From CAYNLG01 sp964397995 (lineage in GTDB: Bacteria; Planctomycetota; Phycisphaerae; FEN-1346), in NCBI GenBank assembly GCA_964397995.1, contig CAYNLG010000012.1, forward strand, positions 1-62,968: a stretch of DNA of 62,968 nucleotides, given 5' to 3'. Shown piece by piece: positions 42,090-51,024 of this stretch; within the stretch, counting starts at the first letter, position 1; each line of letters opens with the position of its first letter. The notes beneath the pieces are model-generated. The model was not told where the DNA came from, searched no databases, and worked only from the letters and a program-made list of their open reading frames with translations. A program made the translations under genes and the position numbers.

Positions 42090-42632
42090 ATGCGTCCGGC
42101 GCACGCGCTTCCCATGCTGGCCGCGGCGGCGGTTCTGACCGTTGTGGCGGGATGCACCGCCGGGGGCGGGTACGCCGACCCGCAGAACCGCTTCCGGCTC
42201 GATCCCCCGAGCGGCTGGGACCTCCACGCCTACTCGAGCAACCAGCCGTGCCTCGTGCTCGTCGGGCCCGAGGCTCCGGCCGGCGACGGCACGGACGCCG
42301 AGCCCGGCCGGCCCAACATCAACATCGTGGTCCTGCCCTGCCAGCAGGGCTGGACTCTGACCCGCGTCCTCCAGCTACACATGGCCGAGGTCCGCGGCTT
42401 CGGCGGTTTCGAACTGGTGGCCGAGGCCGACCGCACGCTTGCCGACGGCACCCCGTCCCGAGAGGTCACCTTCCGCCATGCGGCCTGCGGCCCGTCGGTC
42501 ACGGTGCGGCAAGTGCTGGCAATGGCGGCCGGGCGCGTGTATACCGTAACCGCGTCGGCCCGGACGGACCGGTTCGAGCGCGTCGAGCCGGTCTTCGAGG
42601 CCTGCCTCCGCTCGTTCCGCGCGGGCACCTGA
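42090..42632 (+). CDS. Second lipoprotein, PsbP/DcrB-like fold
   Basis: 180 residues; lipobox VVAGC. Mature start 'NRFRLDPPSGWDLHAYSSNQPCLVLVGPE', later 'INIVVLPCQQGWTLTRVLQLHMAEVRGF' and 'VRQVLAMAAGRVYTVTASAR...FEACLRSF'. It parallels the preceding gene in length and strand order, so the pair probably arose by duplication, although identity is now low. Extra Cys residues (four in the mature part) set it apart. Same operon as prfB and glyA. Confidence 0.7.
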   Translation: MRPAHALPMLAAAAVLTVVAGCTAGGGYADPQNRFRLDPPSGWDLHAYSSNQPCLVLVGPEAPAGDGTDAEPGRPNINIVVLPCQQGWTLTRVLQLHMAEVRGFGGFELVAEADRTLADGTPSREVTFRHAACGPSVTVRQVLAMAAGRVYTVTASARTDRFERVEPVFEACLRSFRAGT

Positions 42633-42670
42633 CGCCGCGAACCCCGGACGAACCCCAGACAGGAGTTCCC

Positions 42671-43912
42671 ATGCAGCTCGACGCCCTGAGACGCGACGAC
42701 CCCGAACTGGCCGGCCTGCTCGACGCCGAGTTCGAGCGTCAGAGCCGCGTCATCGATCTTATCGCCAGCGAGAACCTCTGCCCCACCAGCATCCGCGAGG
42801 CCACCGCCAGCACCCTCACCGACAAGTACGCCGAGGGGTACCCCGGCCGACGCTACTACGGCGGCTGCGAGGTCGCCGACCAGGTCGAGAAGCTGGCCAT
42901 CGACCGCGGCAAGACGTTGTTCGGCTGCGACCATCTCAACGTCCAGCCGCACGCCGGAAGCCCCGCCAACATGGCCGTCTACTTCTCCGTCTGCAAGCCC
43001 GGCGACACCGTCCTCTCGATGGACCTCGCCCATGGCGGGCACCTGACTCACGGCATGAAGGCGAACTTCAGCGGCAAGCTGTACAACATCGTCCACTATG
43101 GTGTGGACCGCGAGAGCGAGGTCATCGACTATGCCGCGCTGGCCGAGCAGGCCGCCGAGGTCCGCCCCGTGCTCATCATTGCCGGGGCGTCCAGCTACCC
43201 CCGCGCGATCGACGTCGAGCGGATGGCCCAGATCGCCCGCGATGCCGGGGCCAAGCTCCTCGTGGACATGGCCCACTTCGCCGGCCTCGTCGTCACGGGC
43301 CACCACCCCGACCCCGTGCTCGTGGCGGACTTCGTCACCTGTACCACGCACAAGACGCTGCGCGGCCCGCGGAGTGGAATCGCCATGTGCAAAGCCGAGC
43401 ACGCCAAAGCGCTCGACCGCATGGTGTTCCCCGGGTTGCAGGGGGGGCCGCTGCTCCACGTCATTGCCGCCAAGGCCACGGCCTTCAAGCTGGCCGCGGC
43501 GCCGGAGTTCAAGACCTACCAGGAACAGGTCTGCCGCAACGCCAAGGCCATGGCCGAGGAACTGGCGTCGGCCGGGTTCCGGCTGGTCTCGGGCGGGACG
43601 GACACGCACTTGGCGCTGGTGGACGTCTCGGCGAAGGGCCTCTCGGGCGGCCGGGCCCAGGACTGGCTCGGCCGGGCCGGCATCATCGTCAACATGAACG
43701 TCATCCCGTTCGACGATCGCTCGCCGCGCGATCCGTCCGGCGTCCGCATCGGCACGCCGTCGATCACGACCCGGGGCGCCGACGAGGAGGACGCCCGCCG
43801 TATCGCCCGCTGGATCGCCGAGGTCCTGACGGCCGCCGACCCCGAGAAGGAGGCCGACGGCGTCCGGGCCCACGTCACCGAGTGGTGCGCCGCGCACCCG
43901 ATCTACGACTGA
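42671..43912 (+). CDS. glyA: Serine hydroxymethyltransferase
   Basis: 413 residues, full length. DLIASENLCP near the start, KYAEGYPGRRYYGGCEVAD (active-site Tyr and PLP phosphate region), VQPHAGSPANMAVY, LLVDMAHFAGLV, and the PLP lysine K228 in TCTTHKTLRGPR. It interconverts serine and glycine with tetrahydrofolate in the cytoplasm. CAGGAG precedes the ATG. It follows the lipoprotein pair after 38 bp and is followed by hpt. Confidence 0.97.
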   Translation: MQLDALRRDDPELAGLLDAEFERQSRVIDLIASENLCPTSIREATASTLTDKYAEGYPGRRYYGGCEVADQVEKLAIDRGKTLFGCDHLNVQPHAGSPANMAVYFSVCKPGDTVLSMDLAHGGHLTHGMKANFSGKLYNIVHYGVDRESEVIDYAALAEQAAEVRPVLIIAGASSYPRAIDVERMAQIARDAGAKLLVDMAHFAGLVVTGHHPDPVLVADFVTCTTHKTLRGPRSGIAMCKAEHAKALDRMVFPGLQGGPLLHVIAAKATAFKLAAAPEFKTYQEQVCRNAKAMAEELASAGFRLVSGGTDTHLALVDVSAKGLSGGRAQDWLGRAGIIVNMNVIPFDDRSPRDPSGVRIGTPSITTRGADEEDARRIARWIAEVLTAADPEKEADGVRAHVTEWCAAHPIYD

Positions 43913-43935
43913 GCCGGCACCGCCCGAGGATGCCC

Positions 43936-44487
43936 ATGGACCCCGTCCCCGGCGACGTGCTGATTCCCGCCGACCGCATTGCCGAGCGGGTCCTCGCCCT
44001 GGGTGAGGAGCTGCGGGCCGCCTACGACGGCCGCGAGCCGGTCCTCGTCGCCGTCATGAAGGGCTGCGTCCTGTTTCTGGCCGACCTGGTGCGGGCGTGC
44101 CCGGTGCCGATGGACATCGAGTTCGTGACGGCCCGGTCCTACGAGGGCGCCGAGCCGGGGCGGCTGGAGCTCACGCTGCCGCCGGAGCTGGCCGAGGTCG
44201 TACCCGGGCGACCGGCGCTGGTGGTGGATGACATCTTCGACACGGGGCGGACGTTGGCGGGGGTGTGCCAGGCTTTGGAGGCCCTGGGGCCGACCGAAGT
44301 CCGCTCCCTGGTGCTGCTGCGGAAGGACCGTCCCCTGCCGCCGCGCGAGCCCGGTGGTCCGCCTGTCCGCACGCCGGATTACGTGGGATTCGAGGTTCCC
44401 GACCATTTTGTGGTCGGCTACGGTCTGGACCACAACGGGCGGTACCGGAATCTGCCATACGTTGCGATTCTTTCCGACCCCGCCTAG
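43936..44487 (+). CDS. hpt: Hypoxanthine(-guanine) phosphoribosyltransferase
   Basis: 183 residues. The PRPP-binding motif is ALVVDDIFDTGRT (~95-106). The N-terminal part has VLVAVMKGCVLFLADL, the C-terminal part PDYVGFEVPDHFVVGYGLDHNGRYRNLPYVAIL, both standard for hpt. Purine salvage enzyme of the cytoplasm. ATG 43936 is preferred over 43930 because GAGGA then has a workable spacing. End of the prfB-glyA run. Confidence 0.92.
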   Translation: MDPVPGDVLIPADRIAERVLALGEELRAAYDGREPVLVAVMKGCVLFLADLVRACPVPMDIEFVTARSYEGAEPGRLELTLPPELAEVVPGRPALVVDDIFDTGRTLAGVCQALEALGPTEVRSLVLLRKDRPLPPREPGGPPVRTPDYVGFEVPDHFVVGYGLDHNGRYRNLPYVAILSDPA

Positions 44488-44506
44488 GGGATTCCCCCAT
44501 TTCGCC

Positions 44507-44533
44507 TCAAGTTCGGCCCGGTCCCGCCGATAA
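44507..44533 (+). promoter_or_regulatory. Sigma-28 (FliA-type) promoter
   Basis: TCAAGTTC, 11-bp spacer, GCCGATAA. The -10 element is a perfect match to the FliA consensus and the -35 matches 6 of 8 (TAAAGTTT), with the exact N11 spacing. The start would be near 44541, about 57 bases before the kinase GTG. Confidence 0.65.
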
Positions 44534-44597
44534 GTACTAAGGCTGGGGGGACATCTCATGCGTCACGTCGCCAACGTGCCGATACAAGGGGGTCTGC

Positions 44598-45380
44598 GTG
44601 CAGACCATCGACACCGAGACGCTCCGTCGGCGCCTCCAGGAAGAGCGCGACCGGGCGGAACGCCTCGAAAAGGCTCTCGTCGACGCCCAGCGGTTGTGTA
44701 CCGTGGGCCAACTCGCCTCCCGGATGGCTCATGAGTTCAACAACCTCCTTATGCTCATGATGGGCCGCGCCGAACAGGCCCTCCGCCACGACGACCCCGA
44801 GCTCCGCCGCCAGGCCCTCGAGAAGACCCTCGGCTGCGGCAGCCGGGCGGCCGACATCGTCTCCGGCATCCTCGGCTACGCGCGCGGGCGCGGCACGGCC
44901 AAGAGCGAACTGGTGGCGCCCCACGAACTGGCCGAAGGCGCCCTCGGGCTACTCGCCTGGGACCTCGCGAAGGACCGCGTCCGCCTCGTCCGCCAGTACC
45001 AGCCGAGCCCGCCGGTCCGGGTGGTGCGCGGCCGGCTGGAGCAGGTCCTCCTCAACCTCGTTCTCAACGCCCGAAAGGCCATGGGGCGGCGCGGCGGCAC
45101 GCTGACCGTTGCCGTCGGCCCCGCCGATGAGGCCGACTACGTTGCCCTCGCCGTCAGCGACACGGGGTGCGGCATCGAGCCCGACCGCTTGCCGCATATC
45201 TTCGACCCCTTCGTCACCTCGGCCGCGGACGATGCGTCGGCGACCGGTGGCACGGGGCTCGGCCTGCCCGTCGCCCGCGACCTGGTCCGCCAGGCGGGCG
45301 GCGAGATTCGCGTCGAGAGCGCCCCGGGCGCCGGCTCCACCTTCACGGTGCTCCTGCCGATGGCCGACGCCGACGACTGA
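44598..45380 (+). CDS. Soluble histidine kinase (NtrB-like)
   Basis: 260 residues, GTG start with AAGGGGG upstream. A short coiled coil (LRRRLQEERDRAERLEKALVDA) leads into the H-box VGQLASRMAHEFNNLLMLMMG (H45). The ATPase domain has LEQVLLNLVLNARKAM (N box), VSDTGCGIEPD (G1), IFDPFVTS (F box) and GTGLGLPVARDLV (G2). There is no membrane segment, PAS domain or adjacent response regulator, so it is an orphan cytoplasmic kinase of the NtrB/FlgS kind. The sigma-28-like promoter upstream links it to a motility or chemotaxis regulon by inference. Confidence 0.9.
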   Translation: MQTIDTETLRRRLQEERDRAERLEKALVDAQRLCTVGQLASRMAHEFNNLLMLMMGRAEQALRHDDPELRRQALEKTLGCGSRAADIVSGILGYARGRGTAKSELVAPHELAEGALGLLAWDLAKDRVRLVRQYQPSPPVRVVRGRLEQVLLNLVLNARKAMGRRGGTLTVAVGPADEADYVALAVSDTGCGIEPDRLPHIFDPFVTSAADDASATGGTGLGLPVARDLVRQAGGEIRVESAPGAGSTFTVLLPMADADD

Positions 45381-45566
45381 GCCGCAGCCCCCCCCGTCCA
45401 TTCCCTCCTCACGCGGTGCGTTCGCGCACTCGGCGCCGCAATTCTTCGGCGGCCTGCAATAGCCGGGCGGCGGCCCCGTTAGTCCGGGTGCAGAGGCGCC
45501 GCTGAAGAGGATGTGCGGAACCCGACGGCGGCCGCGAGCCGCCCCCAACTCAAGGAGGAAACGATC

Positions 45567-46424
45567 ATGACCCTTCGTACCGCAGTGGCAGGTTTGGCCG
45601 TGGTGGGGCTTCTCCTGATGGCCGCTCCCGTGTTCGCCCTGCCCGAGGGCCCCGGTGGGGGCGAGGGCTTCGGCCCGCCGCCCGGCCCGCACGGCCGCGG
45701 TCCCGGCGGCCGCGGTCCCGGCGGCCGCATGCCCCCGGAGGTCCGCGAGAAGCTGCTCGAGGAGTTCGACGCCAACGGCGACGGCCACCTCGATGAGACC
45801 GAACGCGAGGCCGCCCGCGAGGCCCACCAAGCCCGCATGGAGGAGCACAAGCGGAAAGTGCTCGAAGAGTTCGACACCAACGGCGACGGCCAGCTCGACG
45901 AGGCCGAACGCAAGGCCATGCACGAGACGATGCGGCAGCGCGGCAAGGCGAAGTGGCAGGAACTCGTTGACCAGTACGACACCGACGACGACGGCAAGCT
46001 GACCGGCGAGGAGCGGAAAGCCGCCATGGAGTCGCTGCCCCCGCACGTCCGCAAGCGCGTGGCCGAGCAGCACCAGCGCCGCCGGAAGGCCCTCGACGAG
46101 TTCGACGCCAACGGCGACGGCCAACTGGACGACACCGAGAAGGAAGCGATGAAGGAGAGGCTCCGCGCCCGTCACGAGGAGCACAGGCAGAAGATGCTGA
46201 ACGAGTTTGATGCCAACGGCGACGGCAAGCTTGACGAAGCCGAGCGCAAAGCCGCCCGCGAGGCCGCCCGTGACCGCATGAGAGACCGCGTCAAGGACCG
46301 GCGCGGGCGCGGCGAAGGCGACGGTGAAGGCCAGGGCGGTCCCCGGGCCGGCAAGGGCCTGCGCCGGGCCAAGGGCCGTCGCGGCGGCCGCCCGGACGGC
46401 GATGACGCCGGCACCGAGGAATAG
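45567..46424 (+). CDS. Secreted EF-hand repeat protein
   Basis: 285 residues. Signal peptide (LRTAVAGLAVVGLLLMAAPVFA), Gly/Pro/Arg linker, then five EF-hand calcium loops: DANGDGHLDETE, DTNGDGQLDEAE, DTDDDGKLTGEE, DANGDGQLDDTE, DANGDGKLDEAE, separated by charged helices. A very basic Gly/Arg-rich tail follows (from ~245). Loops 1, 2, 4 and 5 are near-identical, which suggests recent internal duplication. AAGGAGG precedes the ATG. Probably a calcium-binding periplasmic or surface protein. Upstream gap 45381-45566 shows no clear feature. Confidence 0.85.
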   Translation: MTLRTAVAGLAVVGLLLMAAPVFALPEGPGGGEGFGPPPGPHGRGPGGRGPGGRMPPEVREKLLEEFDANGDGHLDETEREAAREAHQARMEEHKRKVLEEFDTNGDGQLDEAERKAMHETMRQRGKAKWQELVDQYDTDDDGKLTGEERKAAMESLPPHVRKRVAEQHQRRRKALDEFDANGDGQLDDTEKEAMKERLRARHEEHRQKMLNEFDANGDGKLDEAERKAAREAARDRMRDRVKDRRGRGEGDGEGQGGPRAGKGLRRAKGRRGGRPDGDDAGTEE

Positions 46425-46605
46425 ACCCCACCCTCAGCCTCATGGCGTGCGGCGGGTGCGGCCCAGCCCCCTGGGGTCGCGCCCGCCCTCCTTTTGCGCC
46501 GCGCGGCCCCCGCGCCGCGGTTTCTTGTGCCCGCCCCGCCCGATTACAATGAAACCCGGACGCCCCCGGCGCATTGTTCCGGGTGGATGACCTGAGGACG
46601 AACGC

Positions 46606-47199
46606 ATGGCCGACGCCGTGGCTTGGCAACTCGTGCGACGCGCCGCCGCCGGCAACCCGCGCGCCCGGCGCCGTCTGGTCGAGGCCACCGTCGACGATCT
46701 CTGGAAACTGGCACTGCGCCTGACGCGGCAGCCCGACCGGGCCGACGACGTCGTCCAGGAGACCTATGCCCGGGCCTTCGCGGCCCTCCCGGGGCTCCGG
46801 CCGACGGGCCGGTTCGAGGGCTACCTCGCCCGCGTCGCCACCAACCTCGTCCTGGAGGAGTGGCGCCGGGCGCGGCCGGTGGCGGCTGCTGCCGAGGCGA
46901 CACTCGCCGCCGGCGAGCCCGAGCCGTGGCGCCATCTGGCCGAAACCGAGGACCGCGAGCGGCGCCTGGCCGCCGTCCGCGAGGCCGTGGACGCCCTTGC
47001 CCCGGAGCCCCGGGCGGCCCTGACGCTCTTCCATGCCCAGGGCCTCTCGCTCCGCGAGGTCGCCGAGGAGCTCGGCGCCCCGGAGGGCACCGTGAAGACG
47101 TGGCTCCACCGGGCCCGGCGCCAGGTGCGCTCGGCCGCCGAAGCCAGGCTGAACCACCGCGCGGCCCCCGCGGCCGCGCCGACGGGAGATGCGCGATGA
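46606..47199 (+). CDS. ECF-family RNA polymerase sigma factor
   Basis: 197 residues. Region 2: WKLALRLTRQPDRADDVVQETYARAFAAL. Region 4: LRAVREAVDALAPEPRAALTLFHAQGLSLREVAEELGAPEGTVKTWLHRARRQVR in outline, with the helix-turn-helix at its end. A Pro/Ala-rich tail follows. TACAAT at 46545-46550 could be its -10, but the -35 is poor. The stop overlaps the start of the next gene (ATGA), a putative anti-sigma protein, the usual layout for stress-responsive ECF pairs. Confidence 0.9.
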   Translation: MADAVAWQLVRRAAAGNPRARRRLVEATVDDLWKLALRLTRQPDRADDVVQETYARAFAALPGLRPTGRFEGYLARVATNLVLEEWRRARPVAAAAEATLAAGEPEPWRHLAETEDRERRLAAVREAVDALAPEPRAALTLFHAQGLSLREVAEELGAPEGTVKTWLHRARRQVRSAAEARLNHRAAPAAAPTGDAR

Positions 47200-47624
47200 C
47201 CCCGACCGACGATGCCTTTGACCGTGACCTGCACGACGCGCTGCAGCCGGCGGACCGGCTGGACCCGACCCGGCGGCGGGCGCTCGTCGAGGCGGTGGCG
47301 CCCGTGGCCGGTCGTCGCCGCCTCCGATTCTGGCTGGGCGCCGGGGCCGCGGCCGCCGCGGCGCTGGTTGTGGCGGCCGTCCTGCTCCGGCCGAGGCCCC
47401 CGGCACGGGTGCGGCCGACGCAGATCGTCGCCGACCTGCTCGGCCCGTTGGCGGTGTCCGTGGAGCCGGCCGAAGCGCAGCCGGGTCGCGACCCCGAGGC
47501 GGCGACGCCCGACGACCTCGCTTCTCTCGTCTGGAATGACCTGGCCGGGCCGCTCTCGATCGGCCGGACCATCCTCAATGCCACCGCGGCCGAACCTGGC
47601 CGCCCCCATCCGGAAGGAGACTGA
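47196..47624 (+). CDS. Putative anti-sigma membrane protein
   Basis: 142 residues. A cytoplasmic N-terminal part (DAFDRDLHDALQPADRLDPTRRRALVEAV) is followed by one membrane segment (~45-65, FWLGAGAAAAAALVVAAVLL) and an outer Pro/Ala-rich part. There is no HxxxCxxC zinc motif. The call rests on the single-span topology and the ATGA overlap with the ECF gene. The following secreted protein starts 2 bp later. Confidence 0.65.
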   Translation: MTPTDDAFDRDLHDALQPADRLDPTRRRALVEAVAPVAGRRRLRFWLGAGAAAAAALVVAAVLLRPRPPARVRPTQIVADLLGPLAVSVEPAEAQPGRDPEAATPDDLASLVWNDLAGPLSIGRTILNATAAEPGRPHPEGD

Positions 47625-47626
47625 CC

Positions 47627-49225
47627 ATGATCCGCCGACGTTCGCTCATCCTGTTGATGGGGGCCACCCTCCTTGTAGCCGTGGGCGTCCGGCCTGCCGC
47701 GGCCCGCGACCTCGCTGAGATCGTCCCCGCTGACGCGGTCGTGTTTGCCGAAGCGATCGACCTCGCGGGCCTGCGGCAGGACGTTCTCGGCTCAGCCTTC
47801 TGGCGGCACCTCCGCGACACGGCCGCCTTCGCCCGTCGCGAGGCGAGCGAGAAAGGCCAGGCCCGGCGGGCGCGGTTCGACGACCTGCTCGTTGCCCTCG
47901 ACATGAATGCCGGCGAGGCCATGGCCGCTTACTTCGGCGGCCGCGCGGCCCTCGTCGTGCTTGCCGGTGAGGGCGAGCACGGCGTGGTCATTACCGAGGT
48001 GGCCGAGGACGCCGCCCAGCGCCTCGCCGAAGCCGTCGGGGCGGCTCCGATCTCGCCCTACCGCGGCGCGCGGCTCTGGGAGGTTGCCGACGAGCGGAAG
48101 GTCGACCGCATGGCTTGGACCGACGGCCTCCTCCTCGTCGGCAAGGCCGCCAGCCCCGCCTTGGACCGGGTCCTTGACACCCTCGCCGGTGCCGGCCCGG
48201 CCCTGGCGAGCGAGGCGGCGTTCGCCGAGGCCGTGGGCGAGCTCCCCGCGGGCTGGCGGGTCCGTGCCTGGACCACCGATGCCAAGCCGTACGGCCTGCC
48301 CGGCGCGGCCGCCCTCTACAAGGCCCCCGGGGGGACGCTCCGGTTGCTCTGGCAGTCGGATCGCGGCGACGCGCCGGCCCCGCCGGCGGTCAACCTGCTG
48401 ACGCCGGCCTGGTTGCCGCCCGAGGCCCTGGCCGCGGCCGCCGTGGCGGTGGACGGCCAGGCCCTGTGGCAGCAGTTTCTGGCCCGGGCCGGCGCCACTG
48501 AGGGTGGCGAGGTCCGCATCCGCAAGGTCGAACGGCTCTTGCAGGCCTTCTTCCCTGGCTACAGGGTCGCCGACGTCGCGGCCGCCTTCGGTCCGGAGGC
48601 CGCGGTCGCCCTGACGCCCGGTGTCGGCGACGGCCGGCCCGCGCTGGTGGCGGTGGTGGCCCTGCGCGAGGGCGGCCGCCCCGTGGCCGAGGCCTTCCGC
48701 AGCGGCCTGGTTGCCAAGGCCATGCTTCTGGGTGCCCTGACCGCCGAGAAGGAGGGTGGGCCGGTCATCGACGTCGCCCAGGAGACGGTGGCCGGTTGCC
48801 CCGTCACGACGATCCGCGGCTCGCTCGAGAAGCTCCCGGGGCCGCTGGCGGTGTGGGCGGCCGAGAGCGGCATCACGATGGGTGTCACGGACGGAGCCCT
48901 CGTGGTCGGGACGAGCCCCGAGAGCGTCCGCGCGGCCGTCGCCGCCGCCGTCGAGGGCACGGGCGGCCTGGCGGCCGCGCTCGCCAGCGAGAGCGTGGTG
49001 GTGCCGAACCTGCCGGCCGCCGGGTGGGGTGTGCTGGAGCCGGCACGCGGCGCCGACGCCATCCTCGCCCTGGCCGGCCGCTTCATCGAGCACGGCCCCC
49101 TGGAGGCGTCCGACAAACTCCTCGACCTCTCCGAAGTCCTGCGGCTCGTCGAACGCATCACCTGGCGCCGCACCGACGGCCCGGTGTACATGCGGGGTGA
49201 AGCGGAGATCGTGCCCGCGAAGTGA
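47627..49225 (+). CDS. Secreted DUF3352-like protein
   Basis: 532 residues; signal peptide (to ~26, RPAAARD). The start 'LAEIVPADAVVFAEAIDLAGLRQDVLGSAFWRHLRDT' is the typical opening of planctomycete DUF3352-type proteins (scoring of 'P.D....V....L..L'). Several 'G.LLVGK', 'GALVVGTSPESVRAAVAAAVEG' strand-helix units follow. No enzymatic motif. Third gene of the ECF operon, so it may be the extracytoplasmic signal partner or a target. Confidence 0.7.
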   Translation: MIRRRSLILLMGATLLVAVGVRPAAARDLAEIVPADAVVFAEAIDLAGLRQDVLGSAFWRHLRDTAAFARREASEKGQARRARFDDLLVALDMNAGEAMAAYFGGRAALVVLAGEGEHGVVITEVAEDAAQRLAEAVGAAPISPYRGARLWEVADERKVDRMAWTDGLLLVGKAASPALDRVLDTLAGAGPALASEAAFAEAVGELPAGWRVRAWTTDAKPYGLPGAAALYKAPGGTLRLLWQSDRGDAPAPPAVNLLTPAWLPPEALAAAAVAVDGQALWQQFLARAGATEGGEVRIRKVERLLQAFFPGYRVADVAAAFGPEAAVALTPGVGDGRPALVAVVALREGGRPVAEAFRSGLVAKAMLLGALTAEKEGGPVIDVAQETVAGCPVTTIRGSLEKLPGPLAVWAAESGITMGVTDGALVVGTSPESVRAAVAAAVEGTGGLAAALASESVVVPNLPAAGWGVLEPARGADAILALAGRFIEHGPLEASDKLLDLSEVLRLVERITWRRTDGPVYMRGEAEIVPAK

Positions 49226-49249
49226 TGCGGCGAGGACACGGCATGCGGC

Positions 49250-49276
49250 GGGCGGATGCCTCGGCGGCGTCCGCCC
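49250..49276. terminator. Hairpin between convergent genes
   Basis: 11-bp stem (GGGCGGATGCC / GGCGTCCGCCC, one G-U pair), 5-base loop, without a T tract. It separates the DUF3352-like gene (ends 49225) and the permease (ends 49278). It may act as a terminator or transcript stabiliser. Confidence 0.5.
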
Positions 49277-49277
49277 G

Positions 49278-51002
49278 TCAGGCCCGGAAGATCGCCCCCA
49301 AGCGCTTGCCCATCAGCGCGGTCGCCCCGACCAGCGTCGCCGTCAGGAACAGCATCGCCCACACCCCCAGCGCGCACGCCACCGGCTCGGCGGTTTCCGA
49401 GTACTCGCTCATGAAAAGGCGGTAAATGGTCCGCGTGACCGGGTTGTACGCGTCGTCCTGGGCCAGGATCAGGCTGTCGCTGACCTCCAGCATCGACATC
49501 GAGAAGACGAGGATCGCTCCCGCCGCCAGGTTCGCCAGGATCAGCGGCACAGTGATCCGCGCGAGCGTCCGCACCGGCCCGGCCCCGACCGAGAGGGCCG
49601 CCTCCTCCAGCGTCCGGCTCGTCTGCTGGAACCCCGCCACCGAGGACCGCACCGCCAGCGGGAGCCGCCGGATCGCGTACGCCACCACCAGCAGCAGCAC
49701 CGGGTTCTCCTGCGGGTACAGGTAGTTGGCCCGCCAGACGCCGGCGTCCACCAGGGCGTCGCCCCAATCGGCGTACGCGTTCAGGTACCCGAACGCCAGG
49801 ACGATGCCCGGCAGGGCGAGCGGCAGCATGACCATCGCATCCAGGAGGCCGCGCCCCCGGAACTCCTTGCGCACGAGCACATACCCGATCCACACCGACA
49901 GGACGACGCAGATCGCCACCGCCCCCAGGCTGTACAGGACGGAGTTGCGGACGCTCGGCAGCGTCCACCGGTGCGACAGGGCCTCCGCGTGGTGCGCCAG
50001 CGTCAGCCCGCTCGGAAGCACCGTGCCCGTCCACTCCGTCTTGAGGCTGAAGAGGACCACGCTGAGGTGCGGCACGACGGCCAGGAGCGTCACGCCGCCG
50101 AAGAGCAGCCACGCCAGGGCCGTCCCGCCGCGCCCGAGCGGCCTCGGCTCGGCCGCGCGCGTCGCCACCGACATCATCCCGAACGCCTTCCGCCCGAACA
50201 GCGCCCGCGCCCCGAGGTAGAGCACGGCCACCATCGCCAACATCACCACCACCAGGGCGTTCGATTCCGGGTTGCTCGGCTCGCTGATCCGGTCGAAGAT
50301 CTGGACCGCCGTCACCTCGCGGAAGTTGAACATCAGCGGGGTGCCAAGGTCCGTCAGGGCCCAGATGAAGACGAGAATCGCCCCCGCGAAATACGCCGGC
50401 AGGATCAGCGGAAACGTCACCCGCCAGAAGGTCTGCCACGGCCCGGCCCCGGCGCTGCGCGCGGCGTCCTCCAGCGACGGGTCCACGTTCGCCAGGCCCG
50501 CCACCACGTTCAGGTACAGGATGGGGTAGAGGTGCAGGGCCTGGAGCATCACCACGCCCAGCAGCGGGTGCACCCGGAACCAGTCCACCGGGGCCGCCGG
50601 GTCCATCAGCCCCAGCCGCATCAGGAGGACGTTCAGCGACCCCTGCGGGCCCATGACCTGCTGCAGGCCGATCGCCCCGACGAAGGGCGGCAGGATCATC
50701 GGCACCAGGATCGCCGCCGCGAACAGCTTCTTGCCGACAAACGCCGCCCGTGCCCCGAGGTACGCGAGCGGCACCGCCAGGGCGCTCGCGAGAACGGTCG
50801 TCAGGCAGGCCAGCGTCAGGGCATTGGCGAAGCCCGCCCGCACGCTCGTCCGCGCGAGCAGGTTCCGCACGTAGTGGAGCGTCGGCCCGGTCGACTCCCA
50901 GAGGGCCGAGCGGCAGACGTCCGCCACCGGGTAGAAGAGAAATACCCCGAAGAGCGCCACGAGCAGGGCGATGAGCAGCCACGTTCGCAGGTCGGATCGC
51001 AT
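49278..51002 (-). CDS. ABC transporter permease, double-domain (FbpB/ThiP type)
   Basis: 574 residues with about 12 membrane segments. Two binding-protein-dependent transport modules each carry an EAA-type loop: 'SLEDAARSAGAGPWQTFWRVTFPLILP' and 'TLEEAALSVGAGPVRTLARITVPLILAN'. This fused arrangement is typical of ferric-iron and thiamine importers. ATG 51002 is chosen because the first membrane segment starts soon after; the longer frame to 51149 is antisense-type sequence inside the binding-protein gene. Last gene of the ABC operon. Confidence 0.9.
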   Translation of the reverse strand: MRSDLRTWLLIALLVALFGVFLFYPVADVCRSALWESTGPTLHYVRNLLARTSVRAGFANALTLACLTTVLASALAVPLAYLGARAAFVGKKLFAAAILVPMILPPFVGAIGLQQVMGPQGSLNVLLMRLGLMDPAAPVDWFRVHPLLGVVMLQALHLYPILYLNVVAGLANVDPSLEDAARSAGAGPWQTFWRVTFPLILPAYFAGAILVFIWALTDLGTPLMFNFREVTAVQIFDRISEPSNPESNALVVVMLAMVAVLYLGARALFGRKAFGMMSVATRAAEPRPLGRGGTALAWLLFGGVTLLAVVPHLSVVLFSLKTEWTGTVLPSGLTLAHHAEALSHRWTLPSVRNSVLYSLGAVAICVVLSVWIGYVLVRKEFRGRGLLDAMVMLPLALPGIVLAFGYLNAYADWGDALVDAGVWRANYLYPQENPVLLLVVAYAIRRLPLAVRSSVAGFQQTSRTLEEAALSVGAGPVRTLARITVPLILANLAAGAILVFSMSMLEVSDSLILAQDDAYNPVTRTIYRLFMSEYSETAEPVACALGVWAMLFLTATLVGATALMGKRLGAIFRA

Positions 51003-51024
51003 GGGCCTCGTGCCCGGTCGGGCC

